Assembly: GCF_004298145.1 (NCBI RefSeq)
Contig: NZ_SCRH01000068.1
Coordinates: 62,001 to 126,000 of the forward strand
Origin: Mycobacterium sp.
Lineage (GTDB): Bacteria > Actinomycetota > Actinomycetes > Mycobacteriales > Mycobacteriaceae
Direction: 5' to 3'
Length of the DNA stretch: 64,000 nt
Made by a program: the position numbers and the translations under genes. The number at the start of each line of letters is the position of its first letter. Position 1 is the stretch's first letter. The notes under the pieces are model-generated. The model did no database searches. It had not been told where the DNA came from and was given only the letters and a program-made list of their open reading frames with translations. Shown piece after piece: positions 44,921 to 53,933 of the stretch.

Positions 44921-46056
44921 CGCTCCCCCGTTTGGTGCCGCCCGCCAGCGTCGACGCCACGGCGACCGAGGAATTGCGTAACGAGGTGCGCGATTTCCTT
45001 GCCGACCAAGTGGTCGCCGGGGCCTTCACCCCGTCGGTCGATGCCTGGTTGACGGGTTGGGACGAGAAATTCACCGCCGCGCTCGCCGAACGTGGCTGGT
45101 TGGGCATGACGGTGCCGTCCGAATACGGCGGCCACGGGCGCTCGTTCCTGGAACGGTTCGTCGTGACCGAGGAACTGCTGGCCGAGGGCGCACCCGTCGC
45201 CGCGCACTGGATCGCCGACCGCCAGATCGTGCCCTCGCTGCTCAAATACGGCACGGAAGAACAGAAGCAGGAGTTCCTCCCCCGCATCGTGCGCGGAGAA
45301 TGCTTCTTCGCCATCGGGATGAGCGAGCCGGACTCGGGCTCCGATTTGGCCAGCGTGCGCACCCGCGCCAGCCGCGTCGACGGGGGCTGGTCGCTGACCG
45401 GCAGCAAAGTGTGGACCTCAGGCGCCCACCTCGCGCACGCGTTCATCGCACTGGCGCGCACCGCGCCGGTGGACCCGGCGAATCGGCATGCAGGGCTGAG
45501 CCAGTTCATCATCGACCTGCGCGGACCCGGCATCGAGATCCGGCCGATCGTGTCGATGAACGGCGCCCACCACTTCAACGAGGTGATCCTGGATTCGGCG
45601 TTCGTCCCCGACGCCATGGTGTTCGGTGAGATCGGCAACGGCTGGCAGCAGGTGACCTCCGAGCTCGCCTTCGAACGCAGCGGGCCCGAGCGGTTCTTGT
45701 CCACGTTTGTGCTGTTGGCGACCTGCGCCGACCGCATGGCGTCAAACGCCATCCCTCGCGATCCGAATCTGGGGAGACTGGTGGCGCGCATCGCCGGCTT
45801 GCATCAGATGTCCACCGCGGTGGCCGGTGCGCTGGAACGGCACGAGCCCGCGGACCTGCCCGCCGCGGTGGTCAAGGTGCTGGGCACCATCGCCGAAGGC
45901 GATGTCGCGGAATTTGCCGCCCTGCACGACTCCCCCGACTCGAGATTCTCGGGCCTGGTGCGTGCGGCCCTCGATCAGCGGCCCGGCTTTACCCTGCGCG
46001 GCGGCACCAACGAGGTCCTGCGTGGCGTGGTCGCGCGCGGATTGGGCATGCGATGA
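44917..46056 (+). CDS. Acyl-CoA dehydrogenase, catalytic-type subunit
   Basis: A 379-aa acyl-CoA dehydrogenase: VPSEYGGHG near residue 65, GMSEPDSGSDLASVRTRA near 135, SMNGAHHFNEV, the SELAFERSGPE segment with the probable catalytic Glu, and the C-terminal LRGGTNEVLRGVVARGLGM. ATG 44917 overlaps the stop of the crotonase remnant; its own stop overlaps the next gene by ATGA. With the 341-aa neighbour it should form an alpha2beta2 dehydrogenase as in steroid side-chain or ring catabolism. Confidence 0.88.
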   Translation: MTLPRLVPPASVDATATEELRNEVRDFLADQVVAGAFTPSVDAWLTGWDEKFTAALAERGWLGMTVPSEYGGHGRSFLERFVVTEELLAEGAPVAAHWIADRQIVPSLLKYGTEEQKQEFLPRIVRGECFFAIGMSEPDSGSDLASVRTRASRVDGGWSLTGSKVWTSGAHLAHAFIALARTAPVDPANRHAGLSQFIIDLRGPGIEIRPIVSMNGAHHFNEVILDSAFVPDAMVFGEIGNGWQQVTSELAFERSGPERFLSTFVLLATCADRMASNAIPRDPNLGRLVARIAGLHQMSTAVAGALERHEPADLPAAVVKVLGTIAEGDVAEFAALHDSPDSRFSGLVRAALDQRPGFTLRGGTNEVLRGVVARGLGMR

Positions 46057-47078
46057 GCGCCCGGCCTTCGGTTGACGGCGCGCTCGTCGACATGATGGGA
46101 GCGTTATTTTCCGATTACCGCGAAAAGCACCCGCCCGCGGGGACGGTCGAGCGCGACCCCGCCCTCTGGCAGCGCCTCGACGAGCTCGGCCTGGCCCGAC
46201 TGACCGGTGCGGAACAGCACGGGGGCAGCGGGGCAAGTTGGTACGAAGCGGCCGAACTCCTGGCCGCAGCGGTCAGGCATGGGGTCCGAATCCCGTTGGC
46301 CGAGCATGACTTATTGGCGTGCTGGCTTCTGGAGACCAGCGGGATGCCCGCGGGCGATGCCGTTCGGACCATGTGCGTGCTCGACAAACACGGAACCGCG
46401 ACAGACGTGCCCTGGGCCGCTTCGGCCGACCGGGTCGTGGTCGTGTGGCGAGCCGAGGGCGGGCACCGAGCCGCCGACGTCGCCGCCGGGCAGCTCACGA
46501 TCACCCCGGGCAGCAACCTCATCGGTGAGCCACGTGACACGGTGGCCGCCGAGCCGGCCACCCTGCAAGGCGTCCCGGTCACCGCGGCCCTCCTCACCCA
46601 GCTGCGGCTGAAAGCCGCCCTGGCGCGATCCATCCAAGTGAGTGCCGCCCTGGATCGGATCCTGCAACTGTGCATCGACCACGCGTCTTCACGGGTCCAG
46701 TTCGGCCGCCCCCTATCCAAATTCCAGGCTGTGCAGAACCTGATCTCCGACATCGCCGCCGAGGCCGCGCTGGCCCGGGCGGCGACCGAGGCCGCACTGC
46801 ACGCCGCGGTCACTTGTGAATGGTCGACGCCCGACCTGGCTTTCCTTGTGGCCGTGGCGCGTTCGTGCGCCGGGCACGCGACTTCAGTGGTGGTACGCAA
46901 CGCCCACCAGGTGCACGGCGCGATCGGCACCACCCGTGAGCACGCGTTGCACGAGTTCACCCGGGCCGCGCTCGCCTGGCGTTCGGAGTTCGGCTCGGTG
47001 CGGTATTGGGACGAACAGGTCACCGACGCGGCGCTGCACGCCAGCACCGGCGGACTGTGGAGCCTGATCACCGGCTGA
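46053..47078 (+). CDS. Acyl-CoA dehydrogenase, partner subunit
   Basis: A 341-aa divergent acyl-CoA dehydrogenase-fold protein, shorter than usual. The C-terminal half is well kept (SSRVQFGRPLSKFQAVQNL, VHGAIGTTREHALHEF), while the middle beta domain is reduced and the substrate loop is not recognisable. Such shortened partners supply FAD-binding surfaces in heteromeric enzymes. ATGA overlap with the preceding subunit. The SnoaL gene follows 70 bp downstream. Confidence 0.83.
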   Translation: MSARPSVDGALVDMMGALFSDYREKHPPAGTVERDPALWQRLDELGLARLTGAEQHGGSGASWYEAAELLAAAVRHGVRIPLAEHDLLACWLLETSGMPAGDAVRTMCVLDKHGTATDVPWAASADRVVVVWRAEGGHRAADVAAGQLTITPGSNLIGEPRDTVAAEPATLQGVPVTAALLTQLRLKAALARSIQVSAALDRILQLCIDHASSRVQFGRPLSKFQAVQNLISDIAAEAALARAATEAALHAAVTCEWSTPDLAFLVAVARSCAGHATSVVVRNAHQVHGAIGTTREHALHEFTRAALAWRSEFGSVRYWDEQVTDAALHASTGGLWSLITG

Positions 47079-47148
47079 GTTCCACACCGTGTTCCACTGA
47101 CCGGGCATCCGAGGTGTTACCGGGCCGCACCCGGAGTTGACTGATGCC

Positions 47149-47628
47149 ATGAGCGACGACATCACGCTGCCCGAATTGCAGGAGTTCATCGCGTCCTTCT
47201 GGTACCACTACGACGAGGCCCACTACGACGAACTCGCGGCGCGCTACGCCGATGACGTTCGGTACGTGACCCGAAGCGATTCTGGCGCAAGTCCTTTCGA
47301 AGAGCTGATGTCGCCGGAGCTCACCGGCCGCGACGCGGTGATGGAATGGCTGTCCGAGCACCGCAAGCAGAGCCCCTACCCGTTGCGGCACCACGCCACC
47401 AACCTGTGCCGCACCGGCACCGACGGCGGCGTCACCCGTGCGCGGTTTTACCTGTTCGTCAACCAGATCGCCAACTTCGTACCGTTCGCGGTGTCCAGCG
47501 GTGTGGTCGACGTAGGCGTTCGGCGCGGCGCCAACGGACTGGAATTCACCGAGATGGACGTGATCCTCGACACCGCCAACTCGGTTCTGCTCTCGGAACT
47601 GCACGCCGGAAGCGCCGCCGACTCCTAG
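47149..47628 (+). CDS. SnoaL/ring-hydroxylase-beta-like NTF2 protein
   Basis: A 159-aa NTF2-fold protein. LQEFIASFWYHYDEAHYDELAARYADDVRY opens the fold, HHATNLCRTG and ARFYLFVNQI form central strands. It resembles the small beta-subunit-like proteins that accompany ring catabolic genes but no alpha subunit is adjacent. ATG 47149 is preferred over a TTG four codons upstream. It is followed by the SDR gene after two bases. Confidence 0.78.
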   Translation: MSDDITLPELQEFIASFWYHYDEAHYDELAARYADDVRYVTRSDSGASPFEELMSPELTGRDAVMEWLSEHRKQSPYPLRHHATNLCRTGTDGGVTRARFYLFVNQIANFVPFAVSSGVVDVGVRRGANGLEFTEMDVILDTANSVLLSELHAGSAADS

Positions 47629-47630
47629 TC

Positions 47631-48473
47631 ATGGACGCTCGGGAAGCCTTCGGGGGCGGAGTCGCGGTCATCACCGGCGCCGGTGCCGGTATCGGCGCCG
47701 GGATGGCCCGCCACGCCGTGGCATTGGGGATGACGGTCGTGCTGGCCGACATCGACGCCGACGCCGTCGCGACGCTGTGCGGCGAGCTGTGCGCGACCGG
47801 GGGCGTGGCTCACAATGCCGTCTGCGACGTGCGCGACCCGGATGCCATGCAGCGGCTCGCCGAGACGACGTACCGGGACTTTGGTGCCGTACGGCTATTG
47901 GTGAACAACGCCGGCGTCGAACAATTCGGCTACCTGTGGGACACGCCGGTGGCCAACTGGCAGCGCATCATGGACATCAACGTCAGCGGTGTCTTCCACG
48001 GCGTGCGCGCGTTCCTGCCGAGGATGCTGGCCACCGACGAGCCGGCCTGGGTGTGGAACCTGTCCTCGGTCGGCGGGGTGGTGGCGATCCCCTTGCAGGC
48101 GCCCTACATCGTGAGCAAGCACGCGGTGCTGGCGATGACGGAATGCCTGCGCCTCGACGTCGAGTCGGCCGGGCATGGCCACCATGTTCACGTGCAGGCC
48201 GTGCTGCCGGGCGCGGTGGTATCCAACATCTTCGAATCGGCGGGCGGGGTGGACGCGTCGGCCGCCACGGACGCCGCAGCCGCCGAGCGGCAGCGCGCGG
48301 CCATGCTCGAGATCAAGGCCGGGGCCATGGATCCCCTGGCCGCGGCCGAAACGGTTTTCGAGCAGGCCGCCGAGGGCCGCTTCTATTTACTCACCCAGCC
48401 ATCCGTCGCCACGGCCATGACCGAACGCGCGAACGTGCTTGCCGCGCAACGCCCGCCAAAGCTGAGACGATGA
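47631..48473 (+). CDS. Short-chain dehydrogenase/reductase
   Basis: A 280-aa SDR: ITGAGAGIG loop, LADIDAD after strand two (NAD type), NNAGVEQFG, Ser in NLSSVGGVV and Y-x3-K in YIVSK. The C-terminal region has the long helical extension of SDRs annotated near FadE/FadD operons. ATGA overlap with the following hydrolase gene. Probable role: oxidation of a hydroxyacyl or alcohol intermediate. Confidence 0.87.
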   Translation: MDAREAFGGGVAVITGAGAGIGAGMARHAVALGMTVVLADIDADAVATLCGELCATGGVAHNAVCDVRDPDAMQRLAETTYRDFGAVRLLVNNAGVEQFGYLWDTPVANWQRIMDINVSGVFHGVRAFLPRMLATDEPAWVWNLSSVGGVVAIPLQAPYIVSKHAVLAMTECLRLDVESAGHGHHVHVQAVLPGAVVSNIFESAGGVDASAATDAAAAERQRAAMLEIKAGAMDPLAAAETVFEQAAEGRFYLLTQPSVATAMTERANVLAAQRPPKLRR

Positions 48474-49453
48474 AGGCTCCCACCCCGGACCCCGACGCGG
48501 CCGCGCGGGTCGCCTCGTTCGGCGAGATCGCTCCGATGCGGCAACGGGGTTTGGCCGCGGTGCGCGCCGGACTCGAATCCGCACCGCTGCCGCAGCCGAT
48601 GCCCGAGATGACCAGCGTCACCGACACGGTCATACCCGGTGGCGCCGACAGAGTTCCCATCCGGATTTATTGTCCGACAGGGGATTCCGGTGCACCGGTA
48701 TTGATCTATCTACACGGCGGCGGACTGGTGATGGGTTCCAACCACTCCTTCGAGCCGCTGGCCCGTGAGCTGGCCTCGGCCTCGGCGGCCACCGTCGTGG
48801 CCGTGGACTACCGGTTGGCCCCGGAGTCGCCGCCGCCCGCGCAGTTCGACGATGCCTACGCCGCCACCGAATGGGTGTCACGAAACGCCGGAGAATTGCG
48901 CGTCGACGTCGACCGGCTCGCGGTCGTCGGCGACAGCGCCGGCGGCTCGCTGGCCGCGGCGGTGGCGCTGGCCGCGCGCGATCGCCACGGACCCGCTATC
49001 TGTGCGCAGGTGCTGCTCTATCCCGGCCTGGACCGCGACATGTCCGTTGCCTCGATCGCCGCGCTGCCCGACGCACCGCTGCTTGCTCGCGACGACATCG
49101 ACTACATGCACGGGCTGACCGACGGCGACGCCGGGCCGCCCACGGACCCGTATCTGGTCCCGGCGTATGCGGCCGATCTGTCGGGCCTACCGCCGGCGAT
49201 CGTGGTCACCGGAGGCTGCGACCCGATCCGGGACTGGGGTGAGCGCTACGCCGAGCGGCTGCGCGACGCCGGCGTGCAGACCACCGTCACTCGGTATCCC
49301 GGCATGTACCACGGCTTTCTGATGCGCTCCGATGCCACCGCACGCGGCCGGCTGGCCATCGCGGAGGTCGGGGCGTTGCTGCGCGCCAAGTTCGCCCATC
49401 CGCTTCGGTTTGACGTCCCGATCACCGGACAGCCGTCTCCCGCGTCGCGGTGA
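48470..49453 (+). CDS. Alpha/beta hydrolase, HSL-type (Lip family)
   Basis: A 327-aa esterase: LIYLHGGGLVMG oxyanion motif, VVGDSAGGS nucleophile, TGGCDPIRDWG Asp, and PGMYHGFLMR His. It is the third HSL-type hydrolase of the window and the second in this cluster. With BVMO products available, ester hydrolysis is the expected step. It ends 45 bp before the next gene, whose own strong Shine-Dalgarno may still allow one transcript. Confidence 0.87.
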   Translation: MKAPTPDPDAAARVASFGEIAPMRQRGLAAVRAGLESAPLPQPMPEMTSVTDTVIPGGADRVPIRIYCPTGDSGAPVLIYLHGGGLVMGSNHSFEPLARELASASAATVVAVDYRLAPESPPPAQFDDAYAATEWVSRNAGELRVDVDRLAVVGDSAGGSLAAAVALAARDRHGPAICAQVLLYPGLDRDMSVASIAALPDAPLLARDDIDYMHGLTDGDAGPPTDPYLVPAYAADLSGLPPAIVVTGGCDPIRDWGERYAERLRDAGVQTTVTRYPGMYHGFLMRSDATARGRLAIAEVGALLRAKFAHPLRFDVPITGQPSPASR

Positions 49454-49498
49454 CGCTGCGCACAATCAACTAATCGCGAACTGCAAAGGAGACGACTG

Positions 49499-50575
49499 AT
49501 GCTCACCGACGAGCGGCGGATGGAGCTTTCCGGTGTATTGCGGCCGGCCGCACCACCTCGGGAGATCCGGGATGTCTACACAGACGACCAGCGTGAGCGC
49601 CTGCTCGACGTGGTGCGCACCCAGGGCCCCTGGCGGCTGATCATCGCGCAGCACTTCGCGTCGGCCGACGAACTGATCGCGACGATGAGCGGCGTCTTCC
49701 CCGAAGGGTTCACCCCGACGTTGGATCTGTTTCTCACCCCGACATTCCGCGGCTATCTCGCCAACTACGGTTCGGTGCTCTATCCCGAACTGCACGACTG
49801 CTTCTATAACGCACGGTTTGTGGAGATGGCCAAGAGCTACTGGAATGCCGAATACGCCAAACCGCAGCTGATGCTGTTCAACATCAATGGGCCGTGCGCG
49901 AATCGCGATCCGGGCCACCTTGATTCACCGAGTTTCCGCGGCGTGCGGCACGAGAACGCGCCGACGTGGCTCACCAGCGTGATGGGCAAGTCCGGTCTGT
50001 TCGGCGACTACCTGATCAAGATGGCTCAGGTGATCACCTGGTTCTCGCTCGACTCGGGTAGCGGGTTCACCTACTGGCCCGAGGGCCCACTCCAGGCGCC
50101 CCAGCGCGTCGTGCCGCCGATCTACAACCGCGGCGTCGTGGTGCAAAACGAGATGATGGTGCACCGCGGCGAGGCGAACGGACCACTGGACCAACAGATT
50201 CCGGCCGGACTGGGCTTCGACACGGTGTTCACCGGTGATGCCGACGACCGCGACCACTGGCTGCTGAAGAACGGTGACAAGGTGATCGCGCGTCACCACA
50301 CCCAGCAGTTGCGGTTCCTCGTGCATTGGTCGGCCGAGGTGTTCTCCGACTTCGGCGAGCTGAAAAAGAATATGGAGGGCTCCGACGACCTGACGATCGA
50401 ACGGGCCATCGACATGATGGTCGACGATCTCAACGCGCGGGGCATCAAGCTCAACGTGCCCAGCGAACCGCTGCACGATCCGGAGTTCATCAGGGAGATC
50501 AATGCCGCCTACGACTTGGGCGGCCCCTCCAGCTACCCCGACGAGGCGCCGATCAGCGCCTTCCAGCTGGCGTAA
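49499..50575 (+). CDS. Unknown protein with possible Fe(II)/2-oxoglutarate dioxygenase site
   Basis: A 358-aa protein I cannot name. It contains PGHLDSPSFRG, where H140-x-D142 fits the first two iron ligands of jelly-roll dioxygenases, and NEMMVHRGEANGP, where H222 could be the distal ligand; aromatic segments WFSLDSGSGFTYWPEG lie between. The assignment rests on the motif spacing only. AAAGGAGAC lies five bases before the ATG. Its place at the end of the FadE-SDR-hydrolase run and next to the Rieske oxygenase suggests an oxygenase of the same pathway. Confidence 0.6.
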   Translation: MLTDERRMELSGVLRPAAPPREIRDVYTDDQRERLLDVVRTQGPWRLIIAQHFASADELIATMSGVFPEGFTPTLDLFLTPTFRGYLANYGSVLYPELHDCFYNARFVEMAKSYWNAEYAKPQLMLFNINGPCANRDPGHLDSPSFRGVRHENAPTWLTSVMGKSGLFGDYLIKMAQVITWFSLDSGSGFTYWPEGPLQAPQRVVPPIYNRGVVVQNEMMVHRGEANGPLDQQIPAGLGFDTVFTGDADDRDHWLLKNGDKVIARHHTQQLRFLVHWSAEVFSDFGELKKNMEGSDDLTIERAIDMMVDDLNARGIKLNVPSEPLHDPEFIREINAAYDLGGPSSYPDEAPISAFQLA

Positions 50576-50605
50576 CCCAGTCCCGCCGACCAGACCTCAA
50601 GGGAA

Positions 50606-50649
50606 CCAACCGGTTTCAGAAAACGCTATCACATTGTGAAATCGGTTGG
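50606..50649. terminator. Inverted repeat between convergent genes
   Basis: CCAACCGGTTTC and GAAATCGGTTGG are twelve-base arms with one mismatch and a 20-base loop, placed between the ends of the 2OG-like gene and the minus-strand Cys-rich gene. A bidirectional terminator is the simplest reading. There is no T-run. Confidence 0.45.
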
Positions 50650-50654
50650 CACAG

Positions 50655-50957
50655 CTAGGTTGCCGCGCCCTCCAGCTCATCGACCACAGACAGCTCGCCG
50701 TGTCGCACCGCGTCCAGAATCGACTCGCTCAGCGCCGAGCACGCGAGGAACACCCCCGGGCTGCCGGGCGCCGAGATCTGTTGGGCCTGGGCGCGCTCGG
50801 CGCACCGGGCCGTCGCGTCGGCGTTCCACTGCACGCTGGTCTGGTTCCAGCTGCTCTTGCGTGCCAGCACCCGCGCGCCGCAGTTGCGGCAGACCACGGG
50901 AATCATCGGCATTTCGTCGAGTCGATTGTCCTGCCTGACGGGCGAATCGAGCGCCAT
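50655..50957 (-). CDS. Small Cys-containing protein next to KshA
   Basis: A 100-aa protein with PVVCRNCGARVLARK near residue 20 (a C-x2-C knuckle), then ARCAERAQ and FLACSALSES further on. Four Cys in this order could bind zinc or an iron-sulfur centre, but the spacing is not that of a plant-type ferredoxin. The ATG at 50957 overlaps the kshA stop by one base (TGATG), so it is translated with the Rieske oxygenase. A helper or electron-transfer partner of that enzyme is possible. I do not recognise the family. Confidence 0.72.
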   Translation of the reverse strand: MALDSPVRQDNRLDEMPMIPVVCRNCGARVLARKSSWNQTSVQWNADATARCAERAQAQQISAPGSPGVFLACSALSESILDAVRHGELSVVDELEGAAT

Positions 50958-52090
50958 CACACCGTACCCGCCGCCTGAGCCGCCATGTTCGCCTCGACCT
51001 CTTTCATCCACGCCTCATACGGGCGGGTGGTGTCGAGCTCGAACTCGAAGCGGTCCACCATATCCGGCTGCACGTCGGCGGTGTCGACGTAGAACTGCTG
51101 ATACCAGCGGCGCAACTGGTAAACCGGACCGTCCTCTTCGACCAGGAGCGGGTTGTCGATGCGTGCCTTGTGCCGCCAGATTTCGACGTCCTGCTCGAAA
51201 CCGAGCTTGACGTAGTCACCGAGGGTGATCGCCGTCTGCATAGCCTGGTCGTCGGGCAGGGTATCCGACTTCTTCACGATGATGCCGTATTGCAGCACAA
51301 AGGAATTCGAATCGATCGGATAGTGGCAATTGATGAGGATCGTGTTGGCATCGCCATGCTCGTAGTGATACGTCAGGTCGTCGATCATGAACGAGGGGCC
51401 GTAATAGGACGCCACCGATGTCGTGCCCAGCATTTGCGATCCGGTGCCGCCCATGTCCGGCCGGCTTCCACCGTTCATGTATTGCGTGGCCACGTGCCCC
51501 TCGAAGATGTTCTTGAAGTAGGTGGGCAACGAGCCGTGAATATAGAAGAAGTGCGCCATATCGACGACGTTGTCGATGATTTCGCGGCAATTGCTTCCCA
51601 CGACCGTGGTGTACCAATGCCAGTCGGTCCACTGGTCGCTGGTGGCGCCCTCGATGCGCGGGATCGTCACCTCCGGTGGCGCCGGCTTGCGCTCGGGGTC
51701 GTTCCACACGAACAACAAGCCGTCCTGTTGCAGGGTCGTCCAGGCCTGCGTGCGGGCCAGTTTGGGGGTGCGCCGGCTGTACGGCACCTGCTTGCAGCGC
51801 CCGTCGCCGCCCCAACGCCAGTCGTGGAACGGGCACGCGATCTCGTCGCCCTTCACCTGGCCCTGCGACAAGTCGCCACCCATGTGCCGGCAGTAGCTGT
51901 CGAGCACGTTGATGGTGCCGTCACCGCTGCGGAACACGACGAGCTTCTGCCCGAATGCGTTGATCGCGTGGGGCTTGCCGTCGGCGAAATCCCGGATCAG
52001 TCCCAGGCAGTGCCAGCCACGGGCGAAGCGTGTCGGGGCGGCCTGTGCTTCTATCAGCCGAACCTCGTCGGCCTCGATCTGCGACGTCAT
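50957..52090 (-). CDS. kshA: 3-Ketosteroid 9alpha-hydroxylase oxygenase (KshA)
   Basis: A 377-aa Rieske oxygenase. Ligands C67 and H69 (YCRHMGGDLS), C86 and H89 (CPFHDW) hold the 2Fe-2S cluster; the mononuclear iron site shows D177, H180 and H185 in NVVDMAHFFYIH. The segments RGWHCLG, CPFHDWRWGGDGRC, THFKN-like LPTYFKNIFEGH and LRRWYQQFYVD agree closely with KshA as I remember it. It hydroxylates ring B at C9, which with KstD opens the steroid nucleus. The reductase KshB is not adjacent. Divergent from kstD, with the Cys-rich protein coupled behind it. Confidence 0.93.
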   Translation of the reverse strand: MTSQIEADEVRLIEAQAAPTRFARGWHCLGLIRDFADGKPHAINAFGQKLVVFRSGDGTINVLDSYCRHMGGDLSQGQVKGDEIACPFHDWRWGGDGRCKQVPYSRRTPKLARTQAWTTLQQDGLLFVWNDPERKPAPPEVTIPRIEGATSDQWTDWHWYTTVVGSNCREIIDNVVDMAHFFYIHGSLPTYFKNIFEGHVATQYMNGGSRPDMGGTGSQMLGTTSVASYYGPSFMIDDLTYHYEHGDANTILINCHYPIDSNSFVLQYGIIVKKSDTLPDDQAMQTAITLGDYVKLGFEQDVEIWRHKARIDNPLLVEEDGPVYQLRRWYQQFYVDTADVQPDMVDRFEFELDTTRPYEAWMKEVEANMAAQAAGTV

Positions 52091-52190
52091 GAGCAGGATT
52101 CAACTCCCCCGCGCCGGTCCGTGCGCCCGATTGTTCCACTCATCAGGATGGCTCTTCTGTGTCGCGCCGCTGCGGCCTACCGTTTCGGAT
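52091..52190. promoter_or_regulatory. Divergent kshA-kstD promoter region
   Basis: One hundred bases separate the start codons of kshA (minus) and kstD (plus), so both promoters must lie here or inside the genes. I see no clear KstR-type operator or other palindrome. Joint control by the PadR encoded 3.3 kb away is inference. Confidence 0.4.
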
Positions 52191-53933
52191 GTGACGACGC
52201 GCAGCACGACTATCCCCGCCGGACTTCCCGTCGCCGACACGACCGTTGATCTGCTTGTCGTCGGCTCCGGCACCGGCATGGCCGCGGCGTTGGCCGCCCA
52301 CGAATTCGGGTTGTCGGTGCTGATCGTGGAGAAATCGTCGTACGTGGGCGGCTCGACCGCGCGGTCCGGTGGCGCACTGTGGCTGCCCGCCAGCCCGGTG
52401 CTGGCCGCAGCCGACGCCGGCGACACCGCCGAGTGCGCGGGCACCTACCTGGACGCGGTTGTCGCCGGGTCGGCACCCGCGCAGCGATCGGCGCAGTTTC
52501 TGGCGCACGTGTCGGCGACCGTGGACATGCTGCGCCGCACGACGCCGCTGCGGCTGTTTTGGGCCCGTGACTATTCCGACTACCACCCCGAGGAGCCCGG
52601 CGGCAGCGCGGCCGGCCGTACCTGCGAATGCCGCCCCTTCGACACCTCGCTGCTCGGCGACTACCGCACCCGGTTGGAGCCCGGCCTGATGGAGGTCAGT
52701 GTCCCGATGCCGACGACCGGGGCCGACTACCGCTGGATGAATCTGGTCGCCCGGATGCCGCGCAAGGGCATTTCCACGTATGGCAAGCGACTGGCGCAGG
52801 GGGTGGGAGGCCGCATGCTGGGCCGGCGGTACGCCGCGGGTGGTCAGGGCTTGGCGGCCGGTCTGTTCACCGGAGTGTTGCGGGCCGGGATCCCGGTGTG
52901 GACCGCGACCACGCTGGTGCGCCTCGTCCGCGACGGTGAGCGAGTGGCCGGCGCCGTCGCCGACCACGGTGGTCGCGAGGTGAAGATCACCGCGCGGCGC
53001 GGCGTGGTGCTGGCCGCCGGCGGTTTCGACCACAGCATGGAGATGCGGTGGAAATTTCAGTCGGAGTCGTTGGGTGCCGACGTCAGCCTCGGTGCCGCGG
53101 CCAACACCGGCGACGGGATCCGCGCGGGTCAGGAAGTCGGCGCCGATATCGATCTGATGGATCAGGCGTGGTGGTTCCCGGCCGTCGCGCCGCTGCCCGG
53201 CAAGGCGCCCGCGGTGATGCTGGCGGAACGGTCCCTGCCGGGCTGCCTGATCGTGGATCAGAACGGGCGCCGGTTCGTCAACGAATCGGCGGATTACATG
53301 TCCTTCGGGCAGCGGGTCCTCGAGCTGGAACGATCCGGCAGCCCGGTCGAGACGATGTGGATCATCTTCGATCAGCAGTACCGCAACAGTTATGTCTTTG
53401 CCGCCGAACTCTTTCCGCGAATGCGCATCCCGCAGGCCTGGTATGACGCCGGCATCGCGACCCGGGCGGATAACCTCACCGATCTCGGCGCACAGATCGG
53501 CGTTCCGGTACCGGAGTTCTTCGAGACGATGACGCAGTTCAACCACAACGCCGCCACCGGAACGGATCCCGACTTCGGCCGCGGCCGCAGCGCCTACGAC
53601 CGCTACTACGGCGATCCGACGATCAAGCCGAGCCCGAACCTGCGTCCGTTGGTCAAAGGCCCCTTCTACGCCGTGAAAATGGTGCTGTCCGACCTGGGTA
53701 CCTGCGGTGGGCTCAAGACCGACGAGCGGGCGCGGGTGCTGCGCGAGGACGGCAGCGCGATCGCGGGGTTGTACGCGATCGGCAACACCGCCGCCAATGC
53801 GTTCGGCACGACGTATCCCGGCGCGGGCGCGACTATCGCGCAGGGCCTGGTGTACGGCTACATCGCGGCCCAGGACGCGGCGAGCGCGAGCGCGGCGCAG
53901 CCGGGCGAAGCGGGTCGCCGCCCTCAGAACTAG
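52191..53933 (+). CDS. kstD: 3-Ketosteroid delta1-dehydrogenase (KstD)
   Basis: A 580-aa FAD enzyme of the usual KstD length. N-terminal VVGSGTGMAAALAAHEFG dinucleotide loop, then SSYVGGSTARSGGALWLP; GVVLAAGGFDHSMEMRW; RSLPGCLIVDQNGRRFVNE; and the C-terminal GNTAANAFGTTYPGAGATIAQGLVYGYIAA signature. It introduces the 1(2) double bond in ring A. The GTG at 52191 gives the standard N-terminus. Its stop shares the CTAG at 53930-53933 with the convergent DUF222-HNH gene. Confidence 0.92.
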   Translation: MTTRSTTIPAGLPVADTTVDLLVVGSGTGMAAALAAHEFGLSVLIVEKSSYVGGSTARSGGALWLPASPVLAAADAGDTAECAGTYLDAVVAGSAPAQRSAQFLAHVSATVDMLRRTTPLRLFWARDYSDYHPEEPGGSAAGRTCECRPFDTSLLGDYRTRLEPGLMEVSVPMPTTGADYRWMNLVARMPRKGISTYGKRLAQGVGGRMLGRRYAAGGQGLAAGLFTGVLRAGIPVWTATTLVRLVRDGERVAGAVADHGGREVKITARRGVVLAAGGFDHSMEMRWKFQSESLGADVSLGAAANTGDGIRAGQEVGADIDLMDQAWWFPAVAPLPGKAPAVMLAERSLPGCLIVDQNGRRFVNESADYMSFGQRVLELERSGSPVETMWIIFDQQYRNSYVFAAELFPRMRIPQAWYDAGIATRADNLTDLGAQIGVPVPEFFETMTQFNHNAATGTDPDFGRGRSAYDRYYGDPTIKPSPNLRPLVKGPFYAVKMVLSDLGTCGGLKTDERARVLREDGSAIAGLYAIGNTAANAFGTTYPGAGATIAQGLVYGYIAAQDAASASAAQPGEAGRRPQN

